From: Dactylorhiza incarnata
Lineage: Eukaryota; Streptophyta; Magnoliopsida; Asparagales; Orchidaceae
Direction: 5' to 3'
DNA: 64,000 bases
Assembly (NCBI GenBank): GCA_033032865.1
Contig: JAWHQI010000068.1
Coordinates: 7,068,001 to 7,132,000, forward strand
The position numbers and the translations under genes were made by a program. Position 1 is the stretch's first letter, and each line of letters opens with the position of its first letter. Shown here in pieces: positions 47,453-58,613 of the stretch. The notes under the pieces are model-generated. The model saw only the letters and a list, made by a program, of their open reading frames with translations. It made no database searches and had not been told where the DNA came from.

Positions 47453-49453
47453 AGGAACATCTTGTTTCCTCATCATCGTTGGTGCTCCCACTTGAGGATT
47501 GGTTACAAGGGGGCAAGCGGTTCTTCTTTGAAGACATAATACTGGAGGAGAAGAAGAGAGCGAAAAAGGAGGATATTTGGGGTTGGAGGCTGAGTATCCT
47601 ACTTAATTTCCACCCCTACTACCAGGTCCCCGGACCATTTCCTTTCATTAGTTGTTACTACTTCAAATCAGCCTATAGCTGATTTGTTTTGAGCTTGTAA
47701 TAATAATTAGGATTTATTAGCTTTTGCTTATTCCTAGACTTTATGAACTATGCTTTAATACAGGTATTTAGTCCACCTTAAGGACATTAAACAAAAGGGC
47801 TCTTGGGAGACAACCCATTTGGGACCACTTGGTTCCGCTTTTTCGCTCTTCTTTATTTTCTTTATTATATTTTTGTTGTGCCTGGGGAATTCTTTAATCG
47901 CAGGTTCGTATTTCTTGGAGCAAGGCGGAACAACCGCATTCAGGACAAAACGCCAATTCTTCCAGTATGCTCACTTCTGAGCATGGGGTACACTCTCCAT
48001 TTTCTCCTTAGTTTAATGTTTAAAGAATCATATTTTAGATCATGCTTTCATGTAAGTCTGGGGGAGAGTGAGAACCATGCACGTGCACGCACGCACGCAT
48101 TCCGGTAGTGTTATTATTTTAGCTTTCAGTTTATCAATTTTTATGTGGCACGCACACGCTGCGCCCACTATGCACGCATTTACTTGTGAGTGCTACCGTG
48201 CCAAATTTCCTTTTGGAATGGAGCCGGGAGTTCAATTGTGTTAGCTAGGAATTGTGGTTTGGAGTACGATGTTGACTCCAGTAGTGTTCTAATCGAATAC
48301 TCATGTTTTGCATAGAATTTTGTGTAGAAGTTATTTCTATTTTCATGCGTTGTAGCTTTATTCTTATCTAATTTAGTAATTAGAGTTTTACTTTACTCAA
48401 AGCATGAACCTGTGTCGATCTACCGGTAGTGTAGGTGAGTTGGTATCGAACGCTAGATTCGTATTTCTCGAGTCGGGAGAAAGAGCTATCTTTCTCAGTG
48501 GCTAAGAACTCGCCCCTAGCGATTCTCGAAACATAGGCACCGGGTAGTTCTATCGCATTAGCATGATGTGGGCCATTCTTTGGACCATTTGAGCTTTGAG
48601 ACAAAACCAGAGATTCACCCTTACTAACCAATTTTGTGCCTATCCCACCTTTTCTATTTAGCTCCACCGCTCTCGCTTAAGCCAAGATTACCAAACCTGT
48701 ATGCGCACGTGTTTCGAGCTTTATAGTATAACTGATTATTGTGCTGTGCTGTTATGTATGGGTACATATTTGGATTGCTTAAGTTGAAAAAAAAAAGAGA
48801 AGAAAAAAAAATAAAAATAAAAAAGTATTAGTGAGCTAAAAAGTGAAAAGATTAGTGCTTCAAAAAGAAAAAAATCTGAGCTCTATATTCTAATTCAGAA
48901 ATTCTGAATTGTTTGATAGGATTTACTTTATATTGTGTGTTGGCGATGAACACATCAGCTTTATTTGTTGCCGGGTTTACAAATTGTATTGCTCAATTGT
49001 GTTAGGTGCGCTAGCCTCCGAGTTTATCACTGAATATCCTACCGCAACCTAAGCCACATATTTACCCGAAAGCCCTATTGACTTGTGTGTAGTTTTACCT
49101 AATGCTGTGGAGAGAGTGCGAAAGTGCGAGCTTATGGCTCCCGACACCGATGGATTTCGGTGGAGTTAGTTTCGTATCCCGTATTTTTCAAAAAACTATT
49201 CTGAGCGCGTCCCTACATTCTCCCTACACGTGACTAACAGATCACACTTGGTTCAGCTTTTGAGAAAACTAATCTCTTCTTTACTATTTTAGATATTTGT
49301 AAATTACTTTGCATAGTAGAAATCTCTTCTACGAGAGTTTCGTGCACATGATTATTTGATTTCACATATTACACCTAGCCACAATCACCTTTCTAACCCT
49401 TGTTTTTCCCGTCCGCCGAGAGTAGTTTGCTCGGGACGCGCAAACAGGTAAAT
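47453..49453 (+). other. Non-coding internal region of the non-autonomous element
   Basis: Contains CTCTTGGGAGACAACCCA (about 47800), a CACGCACGCACGC run (48080-48100), an A-rich tract (48787-48823) and a GCTCGGGACGCGC stem-like motif near 49431 close to the expected purine tract. No protease, RT or integrase motif was seen on either strand. The expected purine tract next to the 3' LTR is missing. Confidence 0.7.
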
Positions 49454-50943
49454 AGTACTGCATATTAGGTTGATTATCGCTTATATTGTATTAGTTGGTT
49501 ATTTGCGTAAATAGTACCTTACATAGCCTACTTCTGTGTGTTATCTCGGATGTTCCCTTTTATTCTCTTTGGTGCATATTTTATGCCGCTGGGTGCTTTG
49601 TTTCTATGCCCTAGCGGGTATGTGTGAGTTTGCTGCAGGTACCAGGAGCTGAAATGCATTCCAAGGGGGCAATCCATGTGATTCCATGAAGATCTGGACC
49701 TGATCGTGCGATTTGTTCACGCACGATCAGGCGCACGATCACTATTCAGATCACACGATCAAATACAGATGGTCGTCCAGGCTGCAGTTTGCTCACGCAC
49801 GACCAATGACTATAGTGCGCACGACCACTGGTCGTGCGTCACTGACCGTGCGTTAATTGGCCATCTTCTCCTCTGCTACAGGTTGACTGCGCACGATCAG
49901 TAGCATTCCTTTGCGCACGACCACTGGTCGTGCGCCACTGCTCGTGCGCAGTGTTTATTCTGCTCTGTATTTAAAGTCCGTCTCCGCGATTTTAGGGCAT
50001 TCAGACAGAGTGTGGGCGCGAATTCTTCCGCAAGCTCCGTCGTTTCCCTCTCCAAGCTCCATCCATCCATCCCCTTCCTTGGGAAAGCTTCTTCCATCGA
50101 TCCTAAGCTCCACCAAGGGTTCCGGAAGCTTTCCCGGCCATCTACAGCAAGCATTTCAAGTTGCGGCATCTCCTTTTGGGTCAAGGGGAAGAGACACAGC
50201 TCTGAGAAAAAGACGGATGATGGTTAGAGGTAGTGACAGCCTCTGAACCCCGGAAGCAACCAAGGACTGAGCTCGGAGGAGGCTTGACAACCCCCCATTC
50301 CGACCAAGATCTACGGCGAGGCTTCTCATCTCGTGGTTTCCTCTACCCTCTCTCTTTTGGAAATGTATGCTTAACTTTCGTATTGAACTAGTGTGATTTC
50401 TATTTGTCTATGAATGAAATATACTCTTGTTTTATCTTTCACTTGATGCTTTGCTGTGATGCGCTCCGCCCCCGCTCCACTTCCACACACGCATTCCAGC
50501 TAGCCATCTAGCAATTGCTAGTGGTGACTTTGGCGAAGAGGTGAATACGACCTTCACAAAACCCCGCACTGTGGCCATTTCACCCGCTTACCGAAGCGCG
50601 GCATCGCGGCCGCTGCACTCACCCCCACTTTGCGAATAGGTGTGCTCGACCCTCAATCGTTAAAGTTACTTTCCGTCCACGCGCCTTCTGAAGCACGACA
50701 TCGCGGCCATTGCATCCATCCTGCCTTGCGAAGCGGAGTTTTGACCCGCATCTCATTTCTGTGTAGTAACTTAGGACACCAATCACAACGCCCTTGTTTT
50801 TACTTTCTTTTACTCGTCGTAACAATCGACTCACCACGCATTTCGTTCACCAGAACCTGCATTCCTTGAGAGACGATATTCGGGGAAGCTATTCCCAATT
50901 TTATTACTTGACAGCGATCGGTGCACTTGCCGAACACGCATCA
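49454..50943 (+). repeat. Non-autonomous element 3' LTR, lacking its first bases
   Basis: Matches the 5' LTR from GTACTG(T/C)ATATTAGG onward and ends CGAACACGCATCA before GGTGG. The first roughly 60 bases of the 5' LTR, with TGATGAGTCC, have no counterpart: the copy starts right after CAAACAGGTAAATA. A deletion has removed the purine tract and LTR start. Confidence 0.9.
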
Positions 50944-50948
50944 GGTGG

Positions 50949-51347
50949 TAGAAGATTTTACGTTATTTACAGCTAAAAAGCGCTCCTCAGTAAATCTATC
51001 GTCTATTTTGGGTTCTATGAGCGCTTCTGCTGCTGGGCATTCTAAATGAGAGAGGTGGTCGACCGCTAAATTTTCAACCCCCTTCTTATCCCAGATCTCT
51101 AAGTCAAATTCCTACAGAAGGAGTATCCATCTAAGCAAGCGGGGATCGTCATCAACTTTGGCTAATAAATATTTGAGGGTGGTGTTGTCAGTGAAAACTA
51201 TTTCTTTTGAAAGCGTGATGTTGGATTGAAACTTATCGAAGGCAAAGATAACGACCAGAAGTTCCTTTTCCGTTGTAGTGTAATTGACATGTGTGGCTAT
51301 GAGCGTTTGTGAAGCATAGTAAATAGGATGAAAATATTTAATAATAT
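50949..51347 (-). pseudogene. Athila-like RNase H remnant
   Basis: Minus-strand YFHPIYYASQTLIATHVNYTTTEKELLVVIFAFDKF and VFTDNTTLKYLLAK, then LLRWILLL, stop, EFDLEIWDKKGVENLAVDHLSHLE (quoted in parts; each segment is contiguous). These are the end of RT and RNase H of Athila elements. The usual TDHAALKYL reads TDNTTLKYL. The element resumes at 44854 after the insertion, leading to integrase. Confidence 0.85.
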
Positions 51348-51447
51348 TGTTGGGAATCTTACCCACATGATTCCGGATTTGAAGAAGTCACCGAGTCAAG
51401 AAAACTTCACTTTGTATTTGATCACTTCTCTAGCTTATAAATCTCAG

Positions 51448-51750
51448 TAAGTTAGCAGAACAAAGTTCGTCGAACGCAGAACAAAGTTCGTCGAACGCAG
51501 AACAAAATTCGTCGAACGCAGAAGGAAGTTTGTCGAACGAAGAATGAAGTTCGTCGAACGCTGAGATTTGGCGAGTTCGTTGAACGCGGAGACTTGGCAA
51601 GTTCATCGAATGAAGAATAAAGTTCGTCGAATGCAGAGACGGTATAGAAGAATGAAGGTCGTCGAACGCTGAGACTTGGCGAGTTCGTTGAACGCTGAGA
51701 CTTGGCAAGTTCATCGAACAAAGATTGCAGTTTGTCGAACGCAGAGAATA
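51448..51750. repeat. Minisatellite with 21- and 26-bp units in U3
   Basis: About twelve units, most starting CGTCGAACG. The first ones are 21 bp (CGTCGAACGCAGAACAAAG plus TT). Later ones alternate with 26-bp units containing GAGACTTGGCGAG or GAGACTTGGCAAG. Each carries TTCG-T-CGAA, a short palindrome with one central base. Only a few such units exist in the related LTRs (32855-32970), so this is a lineage-specific expansion. Repetitive frames on the minus strand are by-products. Confidence 0.9.
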
Positions 51751-52728
51751 CGCGGTATCGTCGACTTCACCAAAGTGGCCTTATCATCGAGAAGATATAG
51801 AAGCCTTGTTGTTGAAATGACAAAGAGAAGATCAGCGTCGAAGAGATCGTCGATAAAGAACTGTATCATCGAGAAAGTCAAAGAAGAACAGACATCGTTG
51901 TGAAGAAGCCTTGTCGCTGAAAAGGCTAAGTAAGACTGATGGCGTTGAACATCATCGTAAAGATGGCATGTCATCGAGAAGATAGAAGAAGGACAGCTCG
52001 AGACAAGCAGTTGCTAAAGTATGATTTGTCGACATGTTATCACTCATGTCGTCGAGAGAATAACTTGATTACGATGACAGTCTACAAGAAAGAAGATTAC
52101 GACGACATAGTCAAAGACATCATATCGTCGTATATGCAGTAGCACCGGAATGTCTCGTATCATCGAGATACCTGCATCAGAGGCAGAAGCAAGAAGAATT
52201 GAAAGTCTACCTAAGTTCAAGGCATCGACAAAGTCCTGTCGTCGAGATATTGTCCATGTCGTGGAACAATGTAAATATCGTCGAGACATTTTCAAAAGTT
52301 GCGGACACACTGTCAGCATTTAATGCCACCGCATGATTGTCCAATCAGCGCGTGCTCTTAAGGAAAGGAGCGTCTGACACTTAAGGAACTTTTTCAGAAG
52401 ACCGTTGGGAGCCTCGCAGTCTTATAAGAGAGATAAGAGGTTGCCCTAATGCAAGAATCAATCGATCAATCAGAAAGAACTTGCGCATACAGCGAATAGA
52501 ACAGTAAAAGTGGTGCAAGAAATAAAGAGAAAAGGAAGAAGCAGTCATCTCCATCGACTGATAAGAAGCCAATCCTCATCAGGCTAAGAAAAGATTGAAG
52601 AAGAACTGTGCGCTCAAGATCTGAATCAGAAACATCTTCTTCAACCTTAAGGAGCCGATCTTCAACAAGCTAAAGTTGCCGATCTTCATCCGGTAGAAGA
52701 AGCGGTTGTTTTTACTATAATTTCTTGT

Positions 52729-53075
52729 AAGGCTTGCGGGCCTATTTGTCTGGCTTGAGGGCTGGAGAGTTGTGAGGCTTGAGGGCCAGGGCAGTGGACT
52801 TGCGGGTCCGACACCGTCTAGCATGAGGGCTGGAGAGATGTGAGGCTTGAGGGCCAGGGCAGTGGACTTGCGGGTCCGATCTTGTCGAGCTTGAGGGCTC
52901 GGTTGTAGTAGGGGCTTGCAGGACTAGTATGTAGGCACAGGACTTGCGGGTCTGTGTTGTGTAGGGCTTGAGGGCCTGAGTGTCGAGCTTGCGGGCTCGG
53001 GTGCAATAGGGGCTTGCGGGCCTAGGCTGTAGAACTTGCGGGTCCGTGGTGTAAGGCTTGAGGGCCTGAAGTTTT
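52729..53075 (+). repeat. GGCTTGCGGGCC/GGCTTGAGGGCC repeats in R/U5
   Basis: Around 20 imperfect copies of a 12-14 bp unit such as AGGCTTGAGGGCC, GACTTGCGGGTCC and AGCTTGCGGGCTC, spaced irregularly. Each unit is a GGCC- or GTCC-ended module. Equivalent arrays lie at 33686-33955 and 39640-39910. They are downstream of the TATA box, so would be transcribed. Confidence 0.85.
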
Positions 53076-53322
53076 TGGCAGAGTTTGCCGATCCTAGCAC
53101 ACTGCTGGGTAGGCATAGAGGGACAGAGGACTACTCAAGACACCCGGTCTTGAGGAACCTCTATAGATCTTGTGTCGCCTGGTGTGTTTTATCTGTGTTT
53201 ATCTGTGCGATATTTTTGTGCTGTGCTTGAATATTCGAAACTCGCGCAAATAATTTGAAAAGAACCCAGATCACCTAACACCCCCCCCCCCCCCTCTAGG
53301 TGAACGTTCCATTACTAACAAG

Positions 53323-53333
53323 TGGTATCAGAG
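53323..53333 (+). other. Primer binding site, initiator-Met tRNA (shortened match)
   Basis: TGGTATCAGAG, two bases after the LTR, then GGAG. Same reduced match as at 34196. Confidence 0.9.
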
Positions 53334-53389
53334 GGAGTTTGATCAAAAGAAGACTTAACCGTCTGATCTAGATCGTGGAATGACTCACT

Positions 53390-55553
53390 ATGGCTGGTGG
53401 AGATCAGAATCGGGAGATGAGATCCATGGAACTTCCAATCTGCACAAAGGAGAACTTTCCTATCTGGAAGGAAAGGGTTAGGCTCTTCATGGAAGCGGCT
53501 GATCCAAGAATCTATCTGACAATCCAACAGGGTCCCTTTATCCCTACAACTGCTTCCACCATTGATCCAACAAAGAAGGTGGTAAAGAAATATGAGGACA
53601 TGACCAAGGACGAGCTAGCCTTGGCAGGCCTAGATAAGAGGGCACAAAATGTCATTGTAAGTGCCATAGATGATTCAACCCTCCAGAATCTGATTCACTG
53701 CAAAACGGCCAAGGAGATATGGGACTCCTTGATCGTGTACATGGAGGGTATTGAAGAGGTTAAGGATGATAGAAAATCCCTTCTCAACCAAGAGTATGAG
53801 GCCTTTAAGCAAGGCAAGAATGAAACAATCTCTAACTATTATGAGAGATTTTTCAAGATAGTGAATGGATTAAGAAACTATGAAAGAGAGTTCACAAACT
53901 CAGATCTTAATGAGAAGTTTCTTAGATCCCTCACAAAAGAATGGGACATCAAGATCTGTGCCATCAGAGAGATGGGTCAGCTGGGCATCATGGAGCCCAA
54001 AAATCTGTATGGGAAGTTGTTGTCTCATAAACTTCAACTTAACACCAGGAAGGCTGAAGAAGAAAGCTCAAAGGTGAGCTCAAGAGACAGATCCGTGGCT
54101 CTAAAGGCTGAGAGCACCAGAAGATCCAAGGGAAAGATCTCTGCAACTCAGAGTAGATATGAGAGCAGTGAGGAATCAGAAGCTAGCTCTTCAGATTCTG
54201 ATGATACTGATAGAGAGGTGGCCCTTCTCTCAAAACAGTTCAGGAAGCTGATACACAGAAGGAGGAGGGATAATCACAGAAATTCATCTTCAAGTTCCAG
54301 AAGATCTGATTCTCGTGACAGATCCAGAGCCCCCGGGGAGGAAAGGTACAGGTCTAACCCTGGTAACATGATTTAAATAATACTATTTGTTATTCCTGCA
54401 GCAAGACAGGTCACATGGCTGTTGACTGCCCCTCTAAGATGAAGGAGTCAAGGAACCATGAAGAAAGAAGAAGCTTAAGGAGCAAGAGGAAATCAGAAAA
54501 AGGATTCATGGCAAAGAAGGTCAGAACACTGACTGATTCTGACTCAAGTTCCTCTGGTACTGAGGAAGATGCACTCATTGGCTTGATGGCCATAGGTGAA
54601 GACAGCCAGGATTACATCTCTCCTGGGAAGGTAACCAACAAAACTCCTCTATCTGACTCTGATTCTGAATCAGTAGCAGATTCTGTGCATGATGATGAGG
54701 GTGTGTCTGCTGCCAACAGCACAGCCTCAAGATCCCAATATGATGTTGAATCTGAACTAATAAGGCAATATAAAGCCCTATGGAAAGCTTTCAAAAGCTG
54801 TAAGAAACTCCTCAAAGTCCAGACCAAGGAGTTAGATTCCTTGAAGCCTATTCAATCTGAGTTCCAGGAGACAGCTGAGAATCTGGCTGCTATGAGCAAA
54901 GAAGTGGACAAATTCAAGGAAGCCATAAGGCTTAAGAATGCTGAATTAGGACAAAAGAACAAGGTCATCAAGGACCTTGAGGAAATGTTGTTGGCTAAGA
55001 AGAAACTTGCATCCAGCTTCTCAATGCCCAAAACTATCCTGCCTATCATTGACACCTTCTCTGGACAGTTCAGAGCTGGTATCGGTTTTAATCAGGAGAC
55101 AGTTACAGGCAAAGATTATGAGGCTATACTTTCCTATAAGAAGTCTTGGTGTCAAGTCCTTCAGCCCACAAACCTGCAACAACAGCAATCGAGGGTAGGG
55201 GAAAGGATGTTCCTACAAAGCATGTTCCCAAGAAGGTGAATCAAAATGTGGTGAGACCTATTCCACCCCAAACTCACACACCTGAGGTTCACCCAAGATC
55301 TGTTAAGCAAGAAGCATTCTCTTCTGCTCATCAGCACTGCCACCCCACTCAGATGATGAAGCAGAAGAGAAGATACAACAGACATGAATGTTGGTGCTGT
55401 GGGAAAGTAGGCCACTTTGCCTTGGACTGTTGGTTCAACCCAACAGGGCTCAATGCAAAGAGAGTGCAGAACCCTCCGAGGTTTAGTGTTCCTTTATACC
55501 AACCTAACAAAAACAAAGGACCCAATCCATATTGGGTACCTAAGGGGAAGTAA
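53390..55553 (+). pseudogene. SIRE-like gag
   Basis: ATG at 53390 starts a 328-codon frame: LPICTKENFPIWKERVRLFM, AKEIWDSLIVYMEG, LLNQEYEAFKQGKNETISNY and NSDLNEKFLRSL, the UBN2-type gag core, then an Arg/Ser-rich region. A stop (54374-54376) and frame change separate it from knuckle 1 (CYSCSKTGHMAVDC, 54388-54429). An acidic region and a coiled coil follow (54415-55239). After another shift near 55190 comes knuckle 2 (CWCCGKVGHFALDC, 55389-55430) and the end KGPNPYWVPKGK at 55553. Two knuckles and a long coiled coil fit SIRE-like gag. Confidence 0.9.
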
Positions 55554-55559
55554 TTTGTC

Positions 55560-56879
55560 TTGCAGGTAGGTCCAAATGCCAACCAATCTCCAATTTGGTA
55601 TTTGGACAGTGTCTGCTCCAGGCACATGACTGGAGTCAGAAGGTACTTGAAAGAGTTCATCCCAGTGGAGAATGGACCAACCGTGATCTTTGGTGGTTCA
55701 GAAAAGGGAGTGACCAGGGGCTATGGCAGCATCTCAAATGGGTTAGTTACCATCACAAAGGTTGCTTATGTGGAGGGGTTGAAACACAATCTCATAAGCA
55801 TAAGTCAACTTTGTGAATTAGGCTTTGCTATTACCTTCCACAAAAACAAGTGTCTAATTAAGAAGTCCTTAGATTCCGAGGCTACCTTAACTGGCACTAG
55901 GAGTGGAAACATTTATTGTTTAAAATTTCTCAATATAAATTCTTCCATGCCCATATGTCTTGTGGCTGAAGGTAAAGAGGCTCTCTATATCCAATGGCAC
56001 AAGAGAGTTGCACACATCAACTATAAAACAATAGGCAAGCTCTTCTCACAAGACCTAGTTAGAAATGGACTTGATATTAAGTGCATCAAAGATGGTCCAT
56101 GTCAAGCTTGCCAACTAGGAAAGCAGACTAGGACCAGCTTTAAAAGCATATCTAACAAAGAGTCCACTAGGTGCTTATTTCTACTGCACCTAGATTTGGT
56201 TGGTCCAATGTCAGTTCATAGCATAGGAGGGAAGTCATACACCCTTGTAATTGTTGATGATTATTCAAGGTTCACTTGGGTATTCTTCCTCAAGAAGAAA
56301 TCAGATACCCTAGATATCTTGAAAAATTTTGTCAGGCAGATCCAGAATGAGATGGACTGTACTGTGGTCGAAATCAGATGTGACCATGGGATAGAATTTC
56401 AGTCAGGGGCCATGACAGAATTCTGCCAAGAACTAGGTATCTCCCAAGAATTTTCCTCACCCAGAACTCCTCAACAGAATGGGGTTCCTGAAAGGAATAA
56501 TAGAACCTTGATAGAGGCTAGTAGGACAATGCTATGTGACTCCTCTCTACCAGAATTCTTCTGGGCAGAGGCTGTCAATACTGCTTGTCATGTGATAAAC
56601 ATGGCTTCCATCATCAAAGACCACAAGAAAACTCCCTATGAGTTAATGAAGGGCAAAAAACTAACCTCATCCTACTTTAGGATCTTTGGTACCAAATGCT
56701 ATGTCCTTAATAATGGGAAATCCAAGCTAACTAAGTTTGCTGAGAAAAGCAGTGAGGGTATTTTTGTTCGCTACAGCTCTCATAGCAAGGCCTATAGAGT
56801 GTTCAACATCAATAACCAAGCAATGGAAGAATCTGTTCATGTGGTATTTGATGAGACTAGCCTTATACATAAGGGCTAG
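55560..56879 (+). pseudogene. SIRE-like protease and integrase
   Basis: A 439-codon stop-free stretch. The protease begins with WYLDSVCSRHMTG: the family DSG is DSV, so the active-site Gly is lost. The pre-integrase part has HKRVAHIN and CQACQLGK. The integrase core keeps the whole triad: LLHLDLVGP (Asp), IRCDHGIEF (Asp) and QQNGVPERNNRTL (Glu). It continues through FWAEAVNTACHVIN to HVVFDETSLIHKG, where a TAG (56877-56879) stops it. The same frame reopens into the linker before RT. Confidence 0.9.
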
Positions 56880-56891
56880 TCTAATTCTCTA

Positions 56892-58613
56892 GTGAATGCA
56901 GGTACAGTGGAGAGAATATATAAGTTATCCATTGAAGACAATGCTGGTACCTCACTCAGAAATAAGAATCAGTCAGTGATAGTTGAAATCGAGGAAGAAC
57001 ATGCAGAAAGCTCAGAAACGGCTGAAGAAATGCAACCTAAAGAAGTTGCTAATGCAGAAGTGCCCAGAATACTACCAACTGCCTTGAGACAAGTAAGAGA
57101 TCATCCCCAAGAACAAATAATAGGAAATGTCAACCAAGGTGTGATGACAAGGAGCAGAGCTGCAAATGAAGCATTGTACCTGAGTTTTCTCTCTCAAATT
57201 GCACCCAAAATTTTTGAGGAAGCAAATCAGGATCCATTTTGGATTGCAGCAATACTGGAGGAACTTAACCAATTTAAGAGATGCAAGGTTTGGAAACTAG
57301 TTCCAAGACCCCAATGACAGAACATCATAGGAACTAAATGGGTCTACAGAAACAAGTTGGATGAAAATGGAATCATCACCAAGAATAATGCAAGGCTTGT
57401 AGCAAAAGGATACAGACAAGAGGAATGGATAGATTTTGTTCAGACATTTGCTCCAATAGCCAGACTGGAAGCAATAAGACTGTTTCTAGCCTATGCAGCA
57501 TGCCAAGGTTTCAAGGTCTACCAGATGGATGTGAAGTCAGCCTTTCTAAATGGTGACCTCAAAGAGGAGGTATTTGTAGAGCAGCCCTCAGGTTTTGTAG
57601 ACTCTACTCACCCTGATTATGTTTATTTTCTTAGAAAAGCCCTTTATGGCTTAAAGCAGGCACCTAGGGCCTGGTATGAAACTTTGTCAAGCTTTCTAAT
57701 TGAGAACAAGTTCTCAATGGGAAAGATTGATAAGACATTGTTCCTAAGGGAAGTGAGGGGCAAGGTCTTGCTAGTGCAGGTCTATGTGAATGACATCATC
57801 TTTGGCTCTACAGATAACAATCTCTGCAAAAAGTTTGCCAACTTGATGCAGGGATAGTTTGAGATGAGCAGTATGGGTGAGCTCAAATACTTCCTAGGTC
57901 TCCAAGTGAAATAATCTGAAGATGGTATATTCATCTCCCAAACCAAGTTCACTAGGAAGCTAGTCAAGAAATTTGGATTGGAGAGTGCTTCTTCAATGAA
58001 GACTCCAATGGGAACCAATGTGTCTCTGGACAAGGATGAGAAGGGCATACCCTTTGATGAAACCAAGTACAGATGCATGATTGGATCCTTGCTTTATCTA
58101 ACTGCAAGTAGGCCTGACATAATGTTTGCTACATGTGTCTGTGCTAGATATCAGGTGAATCCTAAGGAATCTCATCATTTCTCTGTCAAGTGAGTCTTAA
58201 GATACCTAAAGGGTACATCAAATCTCGTCCTATGGTACCCTAGGAACAATGGATGTGAACTAACTGGATACTCAGATGCAGATTATGCAGGGTGCAAGGA
58301 AGACAGGAAGAGTACCTCAGGGACATGTCAATTCCTTGGTGGAAGACTGATCTCGTGGTGCAGTAAGAAGCAGACCAGTGTGGCAATCTCAACAGCAGAA
58401 TCAGAGTATATCTCTGCTGGGAGCTGCTGTGCCCAACTACTATGGATCAAACATCAACTTGAAGACTACAATCTAAAGATGACCAAAACACCCTTATTTT
58501 GTGACTCTTCAAGTGCAATCTCAATTGCTAAGAACCCTGTCTCTCACAACAGGACTAAGCATATTGAGATCAGGTATCACTTCATCAGGGAGCATGTGGA
58601 AAAAGAAGATTGT
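56892..58613 (+). pseudogene. SIRE-like reverse transcriptase and RNase H, truncated
   Basis: Continues the preceding frame without any shift. Stops: TGA 57315-57317, TAG 57855-57857, TAA 57912-57914, TGA 58191-58193. RT motifs: [40 protein letters not shown] and [11 protein letters not shown]. The catalytic YVDD is YVND (57783-57794), losing the first Asp. RNase H shows YSDADYAGCKEDRKSTSGT, STAESEYISAGSCCAQ and FCDSSSAISI. It ends at EHVEKEDC, before the usual DIFTKPL. Confidence 0.9.

Larger units (their letters stand above)
44860..50943 (+). mobile_element. Non-autonomous Athila-related element encoding only a zinc-knuckle ORF
   Basis: TG...CA ends with LTRs 44860-46408 and 49454-50943 and a perfect duplication GGTGG (44855-44859 and 50944-50948) in the Athila-like element. 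The tRNA-Asp primer site and the CTCTTGGGAGACAACCCA motif at about 47800 recall Athila and related gypsy elements. About 3 kb of internal DNA holds one ORF with two zinc knuckles and no protease, RT or integrase. It would need a helper element. Confidence 0.9.
41341..51347 (-). mobile_element. Athila-like Ty3/gypsy element, minus strand, split and truncated
   Basis: RNase H (50949-51347) and integrase (43590-44854) read from right to left in Athila style and join cleanly when 44860-50943 is removed. Left of integrase lies about 2 kb of non-coding DNA with repeats. A purine-rich TTAAGTATGAGGG (minus strand, near 43275-43288) followed by TGTTTTCC could mark the 3' LTR start at 43274. The right side is cut at 51347 by the SIRE-like element. 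Protease, RT and gag are not in the window. The left limit is approximate. Confidence 0.75.
51348..53320 (+). repeat. SIRE-like 5' LTR
   Basis: Starts TGTTGGGAATCTTACCC and ends CCATTACTAACA; 1973 bp. U3 has a 21/26-bp minisatellite, then further TCGTCGA motifs. TATAAGAG is at 52423-52430. R/U5 has GGCTTGCGGGCC-type repeats, and a run of 14 C lies at 53281-53294. No second copy is in the window; recognition rests on similarity to the LTRs at 32609 and 38565 and on the primer site. Confidence 0.9.
51348..58613 (+). mobile_element. SIRE-like copia element with gag and pol, 3' end missing
   Basis: 5' LTR, primer site, gag with two zinc knuckles, and pol in copia order on the plus strand. A candidate target sequence AATAT (51343-51347) precedes it, but the right end, extra ORF and 3' LTR are gone: RNase H stops abruptly at HVEKEDC (58613). 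LTR and gag motifs make it a relative of the non-autonomous element at 32609. Pol is one frame with six stops and no frameshift, and two active sites are changed, so decay has been mainly by point change. Confidence 0.9.

Noticed and set aside
51448..51750. Regularly spaced short repeats resembling a CRISPR array
   Set aside because: Units are contiguous with no unique spacers, lie in a plant LTR, and have related copies in other LTRs.
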